This document shows positions 9,829 through 18,541 of a stretch of 64,000 nt of DNA, in pieces (positions within the stretch are counted from its first letter, which is position 1; each line of letters starts with the position of its first letter). The DNA comes from CATQGW01 sp965262235 (GTDB taxonomy: Bacteria > Chloroflexota > Dehalococcoidia > Bin125): positions 1,984,001 through 2,048,000 of the forward strand of contig OZ253504.1 of NCBI GenBank assembly GCA_965262235.1, written 5' to 3'. The notes under the pieces were generated by a model. It had not been told where the DNA came from. It saw only the letters and a program-made list of their open reading frames with translations, and searched no databases. The translations under genes were made by a program, and so were the position numbers.

Positions 9829-10698
9829 ATGGCGAACACCCGCGAGATCCGACGCCGCATTAGGTCGGTCGAAAACACGGCCAAAATCACCAACGCGCTA
9901 CAGTTGGTCGCTGCGTCGAAGATGCGCCGCGCCCAGGACCGCGCCCTCCAGTCGCGCCCCTACGCGGAGAAGATGCGCGAAGTGCTCGGCCATCTCTCCA
10001 GCGTGATGGGCGATGTCGACGCCGCGCACCCGCTGCTGGAGCGGCGCGAGGTGCGGGAAACGGCCGTGATCTTCATCACGCCCGACCGCGGACTCTGCGG
10101 CGGCCTGATCGCCAACCTCGAACGTCACGCCGGTGAGATCGTGCTGGGCCCCGAGACCGGTGGCGATGTCTCGATGCTGCCCGTCGGTCGCAAGGGCTCC
10201 GACTACTTCCGCCGCTTCGGCGTGAAATACCGCGCGCAGTTCCAGGAGCTCGGCGACTACCCCGGGCTGGCCGAGACGCAGCCGATCTCCCGGATCGCAA
10301 TCGAGGAATACATCGCCGGCGACATCGACCAGGTGCTGCTCGTCTACGCGTCGTTCGTGAACACCGTCACGCAGACGCCGATCACGGTGCCGCTGCTGCC
10401 GGTCGAGCGCACCGACGCGGGCGAAGCAGCGACCGAGTCGGAGTACATCTTCGAGCCTTCGCCGCAGGACGTGCTGGCCGAGCTGCTCCCGCGCTACGTC
10501 GACCTGCTGGTCTACCAGGCGATCCTCGAGGCCGCCGCCTCCGAGCAGTCGGCGCGGATGGTCGCCATGCGCAACGCGACCGACGCCGCCAACGAGATGA
10601 TCGACGACCTCACCCTCGTCTACAACAAGGCCCGCCAAGAGCAGATCACCTCCGAGCTGCTGGACATCACCGGCGGCGTCGAAGCGATGAAGAACTGA
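9829..10698 (+). CDS. atpG: ATP synthase F1 subunit gamma
   Basis: 289 aa. Starts with REIRRRIRSVENTAKITNALQLVAASKMRRAQ, the conserved N-terminal shaft helix; ends with MRNATDAANEMIDDLTLVYNKARQEQITSELLDITGG, the C-terminal helix that completes the rotor coiled coil. GAGGAG supports the ATG. Only 2 nt separate its stop from the HAD gene, so the two are probably cotranslated. Confidence 0.97.
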   Translation: MANTREIRRRIRSVENTAKITNALQLVAASKMRRAQDRALQSRPYAEKMREVLGHLSSVMGDVDAAHPLLERREVRETAVIFITPDRGLCGGLIANLERHAGEIVLGPETGGDVSMLPVGRKGSDYFRRFGVKYRAQFQELGDYPGLAETQPISRIAIEEYIAGDIDQVLLVYASFVNTVTQTPITVPLLPVERTDAGEAATESEYIFEPSPQDVLAELLPRYVDLLVYQAILEAAASEQSARMVAMRNATDAANEMIDDLTLVYNKARQEQITSELLDITGGVEAMKN

Positions 10699-10700
10699 TC

Positions 10701-11369
10701 ATGCCCGTCAACACTGTTGCGGTCATCTTCGACATGGACGGCGTGCTGGTCGATGGAGAGCCGCTGCACTACGAGGCCGTTCGCGGGCTGCTGGCCCAGG
10801 AGAGCGTCGATTTCTCGCTCGCCGACTATCAGCGCTATCTGGGCACCACGCTCCAGAGCACTTGGGCTGATCTGCGCGAGCGCTATTCGCTCGCGCGCAG
10901 CTACGAGTGGTACGCCGAGGCCTACGACCGCGAGGTGATTCGCTCATACCGCGAGGACGCGGAGCTGCTGCCCGGCGCCGAAGCGCTGCTCGACGCGCTT
11001 ACGGGGGCCGCCGTCCCGTTGGCGCTCGCCTCATCGTCGAATCGTGACTGGGTCGACGCAGCGCTCGACGCGCTCGGCCTGCGGCGCTTCTTCGCTGAAA
11101 CGGTCGCCGGCGACGAGGTCACCCGCGGCAAGCCGGACCCCGAGATCTATCTGCGCGCGGCGCAGCGTTTGAACGCCGAACCGAGCCACTGCGTGGCCGT
11201 CGAGGACGCCCCCGCCGGGATCGCTTCGGCCCGCGCCGCCGGGATGGCGGTGGTGGCGGTGCGTACGCCGATGACGGCGGACCTGCCGCTCTCCGACGCC
11301 ACCTGGGTGATCGATTCGCTGGCCGATTTCGACCCAGCCTGGGCCGGAGCGGCTCAGTGGACGAGCTAA
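10701..11369 (+). CDS. HAD-superfamily phosphatase (beta-phosphoglucomutase-like) inside the atp operon
   Basis: 222 aa. HAD motif I is FDMDGVLVDGEP (nucleophile and acid/base Asp residues), motif II LASSSN, motif III K in GKPDPEIYL and motif IV VEDAPAGIASARAAGM. The helical cap between residues 20 and 85 marks the PGM/phosphatase subclass. Substrate is not predictable; sugar phosphates are usual. It sits between atpG and atpD with 2 nt and about 86 nt spacing, on the same strand, and so is probably cotranscribed. Confidence 0.85.
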   Translation: MPVNTVAVIFDMDGVLVDGEPLHYEAVRGLLAQESVDFSLADYQRYLGTTLQSTWADLRERYSLARSYEWYAEAYDREVIRSYREDAELLPGAEALLDALTGAAVPLALASSSNRDWVDAALDALGLRRFFAETVAGDEVTRGKPDPEIYLRAAQRLNAEPSHCVAVEDAPAGIASARAAGMAVVAVRTPMTADLPLSDATWVIDSLADFDPAWAGAAQWTS

Positions 11370-11455
11370 ACGTGTGGCTGAACTGAACATGATTGATACG
11401 ATTGGTGCGGCGCCGGCTGCATCGTCGCGGCAACTTGGTCTCAATGGAGGTCGCA

Positions 11456-12865
11456 ATGGCTGACGGACAGGTCGTAGAGGTCATCGGCACAGTGGTTGAC
11501 GTGGAGTTCCCGCCCGACGGGCTGCCCGCGCTCTTCAACGCGGTCACGATCACGATGGGTAGCGGCGTCGGCATCGTCACCGAGGTGCAGCAGCACCTCG
11601 GCAACAACCGCGCGCGCTGCCTCGCGATGGACAGCACAGACGGCATGAAGCGCGGCGACACGGCCCGCGACCAGGGCCAGGCGATCTCCGTGCCTGTCGG
11701 TGAGGGCGCCCTCGGTCGTCTCTTCAACGTGCTCGGCGAGCCGCTCGACAACCTCGGCGACGTGCCGCAGACCACCGACCGCTGGCCGATCCACCGCGCG
11801 CCGCCCGCTTACGACGAGCAGAGCGGTGAGGCGACGATCCTCGAGACCGGCATCAAGGTCATCGACCTGGTCTGCCCGTTCACCCGCGGCGGCAAGATTG
11901 GCGCCTACGGCGGCGCCGGCGTGGGCAAGACGGTCGTCATTCAGGAGCTGATCCGCAACATCGGAACCGAGCACGGCGGCTACTCCGTGTTCGCCGGCGT
12001 CGGTGAGCGCTCACGCGAGGGCAACGACCTCTGGAACGAGATGCGCGAATCGGGCGTGCTCGACAAGACGGTGCTCGTCTTCGGCCAGATGAACGAACCG
12101 CCCGGCGTGCGGCTGCGCGTCGGCCTCAGCGGGCTGACCTTCGCCGAGTACTTCCGCGATGTCGACGGCCAGGATGTGCTGCTCTTCATCGACAACATCT
12201 ACCGCTACACGCTCGCCGGCCAGGAAGTCTCCGCGCTGCTCGGGCGGATGCCCTCGGCGGTCGGCTACCAGCCCACCCTGAGCACCGAGATGGGTGAGCT
12301 CGAGGAGCGGATCACCAGCACCATGCGCGGCTCGATCACCTCCTTCCAGGCGATCTACGTGCCCGCCGACGACTACACCGACCCCGGCGTCGCGACCACG
12401 TTCGGTCACCTCGACGCGGTCGTCGCGCTCGAGCGCGCGATCGCCTCGCAGGGCTTCTACCCCGCGGTCGACCCGCTGACCTCGTTCAGCCGCGCGCTCG
12501 ACCCCAAGATCGTCGGCTCGGAGCACTATGACGTCGCGCAGGAGATGCAGCGCGTGCTCCAGCGCTTCAAGGACCTGCAGGACATCATCGCGATCCTCGG
12601 CGTCGACGAGCTCTCCGAGGAAGACAAGCAGACCGTCGCGCGAGCGCGGCGGATTCAGCGCTTCCTGACCCAGCCGTTCTTCGTCGCCGAGCAGTTCACC
12701 GGCCTGCCCGGCCAGTACGTCTCGGTGCGCGACACCGTGCGCGGTTTCAAGGAAATCCTCGACGGCGACCACGACAGTCTGCCCGAGCAGGCCTTCTTCA
12801 ACGTCGGCACGATCGAGGCCGCCGTCGAAAAGGGCGCCCAGATCGCGGCCGAGTCCGCGGCCTAA
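11456..12865 (+). CDS. atpD: ATP synthase F1 subunit beta
   Basis: 469 aa from ATG 11456, chosen because GGAGG lies 5 nt upstream and because MADGQVVEVIGTVVDVEF is the normal N-terminus. P-loop GGAGVGKT at 153-160, catalytic-Glu block GERSREGNDLWNEM, then LLFIDNIYRYTLAGQEVSALLGRMPSAVGYQPTL and QPFFVAEQFTG. The usual FRF of the DNIFRFTQAG motif is YRY here, a conservative change. Alternative upstream ATG 11444 is in frame but poorly placed. Confidence 0.97.
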   Translation: MADGQVVEVIGTVVDVEFPPDGLPALFNAVTITMGSGVGIVTEVQQHLGNNRARCLAMDSTDGMKRGDTARDQGQAISVPVGEGALGRLFNVLGEPLDNLGDVPQTTDRWPIHRAPPAYDEQSGEATILETGIKVIDLVCPFTRGGKIGAYGGAGVGKTVVIQELIRNIGTEHGGYSVFAGVGERSREGNDLWNEMRESGVLDKTVLVFGQMNEPPGVRLRVGLSGLTFAEYFRDVDGQDVLLFIDNIYRYTLAGQEVSALLGRMPSAVGYQPTLSTEMGELEERITSTMRGSITSFQAIYVPADDYTDPGVATTFGHLDAVVALERAIASQGFYPAVDPLTSFSRALDPKIVGSEHYDVAQEMQRVLQRFKDLQDIIAILGVDELSEEDKQTVARARRIQRFLTQPFFVAEQFTGLPGQYVSVRDTVRGFKEILDGDHDSLPEQAFFNVGTIEAAVEKGAQIAAESAA

Positions 12866-12922
12866 CGTGCCGAACGCATCTGGCGCACCCGACGCGCAGC
12901 ACAAGCAAAGAGGAGAGCGCGA

Positions 12923-13369
12923 ATGCCGCTGACGCTCGAGATCATCACGGGGGAGCGCCGCCTGCTGCGTCAGGAAGACGTGGACGAGGTGATCGCGCCG
13001 GGCAGCCTCGGCGAACTCGGCATCCTGCCCAACCACGCGCCGCTGATCACCTCGCTCCAGCCCGGCGACCTGCGGGTCAAGGCCGGCGGCGACGAAGAGG
13101 ACTTCTTCGTCTCCGGCGGCTTCCTCGAAGTGCACTCCGATCAGGTCACCGTGCTCGCCGACGCCGCTGAGCCTGGCGGAGATATCGACATCCAGCGCGC
13201 CGAAGAGGCGCGATCGCGAGCGCTCGAGCGGCTCGAACAGGCCGACGATCGCGACCGTGCCGCCGCGCAGGCGGCGCTGGGCCGCTCACTCGGCCGGATG
13301 CGCGTGATCGAGCGCCGACGCCGACGCGGCGGCGGCCGCGCCGACATGGCGTCGCGGCCGGGCGCGTAA
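12923..13369 (+). CDS. atpC: ATP synthase F1 subunit epsilon
   Basis: 148 aa. N-terminal beta-sandwich with GSLGELGILPNHAPLITSLQPGDLRV and FFVSGGFLEVHSDQVTVLAD; C-terminal helical hairpin region residues 92-120, then an Arg/Gly-rich tail of about 20 residues that is longer than usual. GAGGAGAG precedes the ATG. Last gene of the atp operon; murA follows after 29 nt, so readthrough into cell-wall genes is possible. Confidence 0.95.
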   Translation: MPLTLEIITGERRLLRQEDVDEVIAPGSLGELGILPNHAPLITSLQPGDLRVKAGGDEEDFFVSGGFLEVHSDQVTVLADAAEPGGDIDIQRAEEARSRALERLEQADDRDRAAAQAALGRSLGRMRVIERRRRRGGGRADMASRPGA

Positions 13370-13398
13370 GCCGCTTCGGCCGTCCCGACGGAGCATCG

Positions 13399-14679
13399 AT
13401 GGCCTCCTCGAGCGAGCCTGGTTACCAAATTTCGGGCGGCCGCCAGCTCCAGGGCTCCATCGAAGTCAGCGGCGCCAAGAACGCGGCGATGCCCTGCCTG
13501 GCAGCGGCGCTGCTCGCCGAAGGCCCGTGCCGGATCGAGCGCGCGCCCGACATCGCCGACGTGCGCGGCTTCTGCGACATTCTGACCTCCCTGGGCGTGA
13601 CCGTCTCCCACGACCGCGCGGCCGGCGCGGTCGAGCTTGGCGTCGACTCGGTCGACGCGCTCGCCGATTGCCCACCGGACCAGTTGGTCGCCGAGCAACG
13701 CGCCTCGTTCCTCGTCATGGGCGCGCTGCTCGCCCGCCGCGGCCACGCGTCGTGCGGCATGCCGGGCGGCGACGTGATCGGCGCGCGCCCGCTCGATGTG
13801 CACCTGGCCGGCTTTCGCGCGCTCGGCGCGGAGGTCGAGGTCGTTGGCGGCCGAACCACCGCGCGTGCGCCCCGCGGGCTGCGCGGCGCGACGCTGTTCC
13901 TCGACTACCCCAGCGTGCTCGGCACCGAAAACCTGCTACTCGCGGCCGTGCTCGCCGAGGGGCGGACGCAGATCGTCAACGCCGCGATGGAGCCGGAGGT
14001 CGTCTGCCTGGCCGAGATGCTGCAGGCGATGGGCGCGAGCATCTCCGGGGCCGGCTCGCACACCATCCAGGTCGACGGCGTCGAGTCGCTGCACGGCGTC
14101 TCCCAGCGTCTGATCCCCGACCGGATCGAAGCCGGCACGCTCGCGATGGCCGCCGCGATCAGCGGTGGAACGGTGACGCTGACCGACGTACGCGCGGAGC
14201 AGATGACCTCGACCTGCGCGAAACTCACCGCTGCCGGCGTGCGGCTCGAACACACCGACTCCACTCTCACGGCAAGCGGCGCCGCGCCGCTCTGCGCGAC
14301 CGATGTGCAGGCGATGCCCTACCCCGGATTCCCCACCGACCTGCAGGCGCCAATCACGGCGCTGCTCACTCAAGCCACGGGAACCTCCGTCATTCACGAA
14401 CGTGTCTTCGAAGATCGCATGCAGCACGTCGGCGAACTGCGCAAGCTCGGCGCGAACGTGGTCAGCGACGGCGCGACGCCCGTCGTTCACGGGCCCTCGG
14501 CGCTGGTCGGCGCGCGCGTGCGCGGCAGCGACATTCGGGCCACCGCGGCGCTGGTCGTCGCGGCGCTCGCGGCTGAGGGTCAATCGGTCGTCTCCGGCGT
14601 GGAACACCTCGACCGCGGCTACGAAGGCCTCGCGCGCAAACTCGCGATGCTCGGGGCCGACATTCGGCGGGCGGCTTAG
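13399..14679 (+). CDS. murA: UDP-N-acetylglucosamine 1-carboxyvinyltransferase (Asp-type, predicted fosfomycin-insensitive)
   Basis: 426 aa. It transfers enolpyruvate from PEP to UDP-GlcNAc, the first committed step of peptidoglycan synthesis. SGAKNAAMP (Lys27, Asn28) and the loop MPGGDVIGARPLDVH are clear. The residue in the loop that is normally Cys (PGGCAIGARP, Cys115 in E. coli) is Asp125. Asp-type MurA enzymes, as in Mycobacterium tuberculosis, are known to be active and not alkylated by fosfomycin. It follows atpC by 29 nt and precedes mreB. Confidence 0.94.
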   Translation: MASSSEPGYQISGGRQLQGSIEVSGAKNAAMPCLAAALLAEGPCRIERAPDIADVRGFCDILTSLGVTVSHDRAAGAVELGVDSVDALADCPPDQLVAEQRASFLVMGALLARRGHASCGMPGGDVIGARPLDVHLAGFRALGAEVEVVGGRTTARAPRGLRGATLFLDYPSVLGTENLLLAAVLAEGRTQIVNAAMEPEVVCLAEMLQAMGASISGAGSHTIQVDGVESLHGVSQRLIPDRIEAGTLAMAAAISGGTVTLTDVRAEQMTSTCAKLTAAGVRLEHTDSTLTASGAAPLCATDVQAMPYPGFPTDLQAPITALLTQATGTSVIHERVFEDRMQHVGELRKLGANVVSDGATPVVHGPSALVGARVRGSDIRATAALVVAALAAEGQSVVSGVEHLDRGYEGLARKLAMLGADIRRAA

Positions 14680-14740
14680 GCCGCTCGGCGGGTAGACTGA
14701 GCAGCGGACGAGCGGCGCGCGGTCGGGAGGCTGGGGCCAG

Positions 14741-15781
14741 ATGTTCTTCGGAAAGCGGGTCGGAATCGACCTGGGGACGGCGCATATTCGGATCGCGCTG
14801 CCCGACCGCGGTGTCGTGATCCGCGAGCCCGCGGTGGTCGCGCTGGACCCGCGTGAGAACCAGGTGATCGCCGCCGGCACCGACGCAGCCGCGATGATCG
14901 GGCGCGCGCCCGAGTCGATCGCGATCGTCCATCCGATGCGCGAGGGCGTGATCGACGACTACCTGATCGTGGAGGCGCTGCTGCGCTACTACCTCTCGCA
15001 GGTCACCGGCAGGCTGAACCTGGTCCGGCCCGAGGTAATGGTCGCGACCCCGGCGGGCGTCACCAACGTCGAGCAGCGCGCCGTGCGCGACGCAGCCGAG
15101 CAGGCTGGCGCGCGACGGCCCGCACATCTGATCGCGAACCCGCTGGCCGCCGCGATCGGCGCAGGCCTGCCGATGGGCGACGCGCAGGGTTCGTTGGTGG
15201 TCGACCTCGGCGCCGGTCGCTCCGAGGCCGCCGTGCTCTCGATGTACGGCGTCGTGGTCTGGGAATCGGCGCGAGTTGGCGGCGACGTGATTCGCGCCGC
15301 GATCGTCGACCACGTCAAGCGGCGGCACAACCTCATGATCGGCGAGCGCACCGCCGACGACCTCAAGATGGCGATCGGCTGCGCCGTCCCGCAGGAGCGA
15401 TCGCTCCGCACCCAGGTCCGCGGTCGCGATCAGGCCACCGGCATGCCGCGCAGCGTCGCGCTCACCTCGAACGAACTCGTGCCCTCGGTGCAGTCGGTGC
15501 TCGAAACGGTCGTCGAGGTGATTCGCACGACCCTTGAGCGCACCCCGCCGGAGCTCACGGCGGACATCATCGACCGTGGCATGGTGCTCACGGGCGGCGG
15601 CGCGATGCTGCGCGACATCGACAAGTACCTCTCCGAGCAGACCGGGATTCCCGTGCACATCGCCGATGACCCGCTCGACGCCGTCGCCCTCGGCGCGGCC
15701 CTGGCGCTGGACAACTTCGATGTGCTGCGACCGAACCTGATCACCCCCGAGGGCGCGCTGACCGGCGGCGACCGCTTCTAG
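14741..15781 (+). CDS. mreB: MreB-family rod-shape actin homologue
   Basis: 346 aa. Actin-fold motifs: VGIDLGTAHIRIAL (phosphate 1), MVATPAGVTNVEQRAVRDAAEQAGA, then LVVDLGAGRSEAAVLS (phosphate 2), MVLTGGGAMLRDIDKYL (adenosine) and DPLDAVALGAA. It forms membrane filaments that guide lateral wall synthesis. A TAGACT -10-like box is at 14693-14698 and GGGAGG lies before the ATG. No mreC or mreD follows. Its TAG stop overlaps the stop of the convergent rex gene through a shared CTAG palindrome. Confidence 0.92.
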   Translation: MFFGKRVGIDLGTAHIRIALPDRGVVIREPAVVALDPRENQVIAAGTDAAAMIGRAPESIAIVHPMREGVIDDYLIVEALLRYYLSQVTGRLNLVRPEVMVATPAGVTNVEQRAVRDAAEQAGARRPAHLIANPLAAAIGAGLPMGDAQGSLVVDLGAGRSEAAVLSMYGVVVWESARVGGDVIRAAIVDHVKRRHNLMIGERTADDLKMAIGCAVPQERSLRTQVRGRDQATGMPRSVALTSNELVPSVQSVLETVVEVIRTTLERTPPELTADIIDRGMVLTGGGAMLRDIDKYLSEQTGIPVHIADDPLDAVALGAALALDNFDVLRPNLITPEGALTGGDRF

Positions 15782-16446
15782 ACGCTGCGGTCGTCGCCCG
15801 CGAGGACGTGATCAAGCTCGTCCTGCTGGATGTAGTAGGCCATACTCTGCAGCTCCATGACCGGATCGATCTGGCGCAGGTGGACTCCGCTCGGCACCGT
15901 CGTCGTGACCGGCGCGTAGCTCAGAATCGCGTTGACGCCACCCGCAACGAGCTGCTCCACGACCGAGCGCGCCGCCTCGGCGGGCACCGCGACGATCGCC
16001 AGCGCGATCCGGTAGCGCTGCAGGTACGCCGGTAGGTCGGAGATGTGGTCGATCTGCACGCCTTCAATCACGCTACCGACCACATCCGGGTGAGAGTCGA
16101 ACCCGCGCACCACATGGAAGCCCTGAATCGGGAAGCCGGGATAGCCGAGCACAGCGCGCCCGAGATGCCCCACGCCAACCAGCACCATCTGCTGCACGCC
16201 CCCGTCGAGCCCCAGGATCTTGCGCAGCCGCTGGCGCAGGTCGACCACGTCGTAGCCGCGTCCCTGCGTGCCGAAGCGCCCGAAATACGAGAGGTCCTTG
16301 CGAATCTGCGCCGGCGTCACGTGCAGCCGGTCACCCAGCTCCTTCGACGAGATGTAGCTGCGTCCTTCAGACTCGAGCAGCCCGAGTTCGCGCGCGTACA
16401 GCGGCAGTCGGCGAATCACGATGTCGGGGACGTCGGTCTCTGCCAC
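15778..16446 (-). CDS. rex: Redox-sensing transcriptional repressor Rex
   Basis: 222 aa from GTG 16446. Winged-helix part (residues 1-85) with RRLPLYARELGLLESEGRSYISSKELGDRLHVTPAQIRKDLSYFG, written here in pieces of the family signature, then a Rossmann NADH-sensing domain with VLVGVGHLGRAVLGYPGF and the C-terminal swapped helix MELQSMAYYIQQDEL. Rex is released from DNA when NADH/NAD+ rises and usually controls respiration and fermentation genes. A TAGCCT box on this strand at 16470-16475 is a candidate -10. The closest operator match in the window is in the atp promoter. Confidence 0.95.
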   Translation of the reverse strand: MAETDVPDIVIRRLPLYARELGLLESEGRSYISSKELGDRLHVTPAQIRKDLSYFGRFGTQGRGYDVVDLRQRLRKILGLDGGVQQMVLVGVGHLGRAVLGYPGFPIQGFHVVRGFDSHPDVVGSVIEGVQIDHISDLPAYLQRYRIALAIVAVPAEAARSVVEQLVAGGVNAILSYAPVTTTVPSGVHLRQIDPVMELQSMAYYIQQDELDHVLAGDDRSV

Positions 16447-16510
16447 GCGGGCCCTTCTTCACGAAAAAAAGGCTACGTCGTGACCGGCCTACGGTCAGCC
16501 ATCCGCGCGG

Positions 16511-17506
16511 TTAGAGCAGCCCATCGCCGGGCTCGGGCAGGCCGAAGTCGGTCGCGAGTTCGCGCTCGAGCTGCGCCCGCTGCGCCTCGCTGAGCGGCGC
16601 CAACTCCATGCTGGCGACCGCGTCCGCCATCTCGGCTGCATTCTTGGCGCCCGGGACGACGGTCGCCACCGCGGAGTGCTCCAGCACGAAGCGCGCGGCC
16701 ACCTGCGAGAGCGGCGCTCCGCTCTCGGTGAGGAAGGCGAGACGCGCGCTGCGCAATGAATCCCGCGCGACCAGCGAGTCGGCCTCAACCGCGCGGTCGA
16801 TCGGCCCGCCCAGCGCGCCCGCGGCGAGATTGCGAATCGCGATCACGCCGATCCCGAGCTGCTGCGCCAGCTCCAGTAGCTGGCCGTGGTCGTGCAGCGT
16901 CGATCCCTCCGGCAGCGGTCCCGCCGCAGAGGGGTTCAGCAGGTTGTAGTAGACCTGCACGGTGTCGATCGGACCCTCGCGCATCACCTGACGCACCGCG
17001 GCAGCCTCGCCGAGCCCCGTGATCCCGATGTAGCGCGTCAGTCCCATGTCGCGCAGACGCTCGAGCGCGGCTAGCGCCCCGTTGGGCCCGAGCACGTCGA
17101 CCGCGCTCACCGATCGTCGGAAGTGGCCGCGCTCGCCGGCGATGTTGTTGTGCAGCTGGAACAGGTCGACGTGATCCTTGTGCAGGCGCTCCAGGCTGGC
17201 CGTCAACGAGCGCTCCGCCGCGCCCGCGATGTCATCCAGCTCGTCGTCGGCGAGCGAGACCTTCGTCGCCACCAGCGCGCGGTCGCGCTGGTCGCCGAGC
17301 GCCCTGCCGAGGTTCTCTTCGGCGAGGCCGTTACCGTAGCCGGGCGCGACATCGAAGAAGTTCACGCCCTCGCGCAGCGCGAGCGCGATGGTCGCGGCGA
17401 TATCGTCCTCCGTGGTCGCGCCCCAGACCGCGCCGATCCCACCGCCGCCGAGGCCGATCTCCGAGACGACCAGTCCGGTGCGGCCGAGTCGGCGGTAGCG
17501 CATCAT
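16511..17506 (-). CDS. Aldo/keto reductase
   Basis: 331 aa TIM-barrel oxidoreductase. MMRYRRLGRTGLVVSEIGLGGGGIG at the start, the catalytic Asp and Tyr in FFDVAPGYGNGLAEENLG, Lys in LVATKVSL and His in LFQLHNNI, followed by late NADPH-binding VATVVPGAKNAAEM. This resembles the auxin-induced/L-galactose-dehydrogenase-like AKR branch. Substrate is unknown. It lies 64 bp upstream of rex on the same strand and may share its transcript. Confidence 0.88.
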   Translation of the reverse strand: MMRYRRLGRTGLVVSEIGLGGGGIGAVWGATTEDDIAATIALALREGVNFFDVAPGYGNGLAEENLGRALGDQRDRALVATKVSLADDELDDIAGAAERSLTASLERLHKDHVDLFQLHNNIAGERGHFRRSVSAVDVLGPNGALAALERLRDMGLTRYIGITGLGEAAAVRQVMREGPIDTVQVYYNLLNPSAAGPLPEGSTLHDHGQLLELAQQLGIGVIAIRNLAAGALGGPIDRAVEADSLVARDSLRSARLAFLTESGAPLSQVAARFVLEHSAVATVVPGAKNAAEMADAVASMELAPLSEAQRAQLERELATDFGLPEPGDGLL

Positions 17507-17651
17507 GGGCGAGGGCTCCGATCGTGGCGAGTCAGCGCGCGGGTCGCCGCGCGGAGGCGTTGTGCGAGCCTAGCCGCCGTCGAGCTTGGGCGCGCCTGAT
17601 CAGTCGCGTAAGCCTCGGACGCCTGGCCCGCGGACGCGCAGGGGGTGACGG

Positions 17652-18413
17652 ATGAAGTTCGGCCCGCCGCAGGATGTCCGTGAAGCGCCCTCGCTGCTCG
17701 ACGTGCCGTGCCGCTACCCCGATGCGCGACCGCCGCGCTCGCGCACGGCCTTCGCCTTCGCTGGCGAACAGGTCTGGGAGCTGCAAGGACCGCTCGACAG
17801 CGGCGCGCTCGATGCGTGGCTCGTCGAGCGCGGTGGTGCGGGGTTCAGCGATCGGACAGCCCTGCTCGCGGTCGGCTCGAACGCCTATCCGCGCCAGCTA
17901 TTCGACAAATTCAAGGGACGCGTCGGCGTCGATCAGGGCATCGTCACGCTGCCCGTGCGACTGCGCGACTTCGGCGTCGCGTTCTGCCCGATCCTGTCGC
18001 GTAACGGCTACGTCCCGGTCACGCTCGCGGCCCGCGCAGGGCACGTCGAGTCGACCTGGGTGCAGTGGCTCACCGCAGCGCAGCTCGCGAGGGTCCGCGC
18101 GACCGAGGGCCCGCGCTACGCACTGGCCGGCGGCGCCCGGCTGGCCGCGGCCGCTCAGCTGCCCGGCGCTGTCCCGCAACCCGCCGAGCTCTACGCGTGG
18201 GGGTTCGATTCGGTGCTGCTCGAAGGTGCTCAGACGCACTGGTGGGACGCCGCCGACGAACGCGCCCAGGAGCGCCTGCTGGCCCAGCTCGCCGGGCCGG
18301 ACGGCTGGGATGGCTGCCGCGTGAACGAGTCGCGGCGGGCCGCGATCGGGCAGCGCCTGCGGGACGCCGCGGCGCTCAATCCGCCGCCCGCCGGCTGGCG
18401 CATCCTGACGTAA
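17652..18413 (+). CDS. Uncharacterised protein with GSN motif
   Basis: 253 aa, not recognised with confidence. LLAVGSNAYPRQLFDKF (about residues 75-91) recalls the GSN loop at the start of gamma-glutamylcyclotransferase-like folds, and VTLAARAGHVESTWVQWLTAAQLARVRATEG could be the remainder of such a fold, but the catalytic Glu cannot be assigned by eye. No signal peptide or membrane segment. It is divergent from the aldo/keto reductase (145-bp gap) and upstream of gyrA. GGGGGTGACGG precedes the ATG. Confidence 0.6.
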   Translation: MKFGPPQDVREAPSLLDVPCRYPDARPPRSRTAFAFAGEQVWELQGPLDSGALDAWLVERGGAGFSDRTALLAVGSNAYPRQLFDKFKGRVGVDQGIVTLPVRLRDFGVAFCPILSRNGYVPVTLAARAGHVESTWVQWLTAAQLARVRATEGPRYALAGGARLAAAAQLPGAVPQPAELYAWGFDSVLLEGAQTHWWDAADERAQERLLAQLAGPDGWDGCRVNESRRAAIGQRLRDAAALNPPPAGWRILT

Positions 18414-18541
18414 ATCGAGGCCCGGCCGTGTAACGCGATCGGGCGCTTCGCGCTAGCAGATCGAGCGCCGATCTGGTAGCCTGTTCGTATCTGATCGGGC
18501 AGTGGCGTTGGTGGGCATCCTGCGTCGTCTCGGAGTGCGAA

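Noticed and set aside
16447..16510. Rex autoregulatory site before rex
   Set aside because: Only a TTCACGAA-like half-site and a TCACG/CGTGA pair with wrong spacing.
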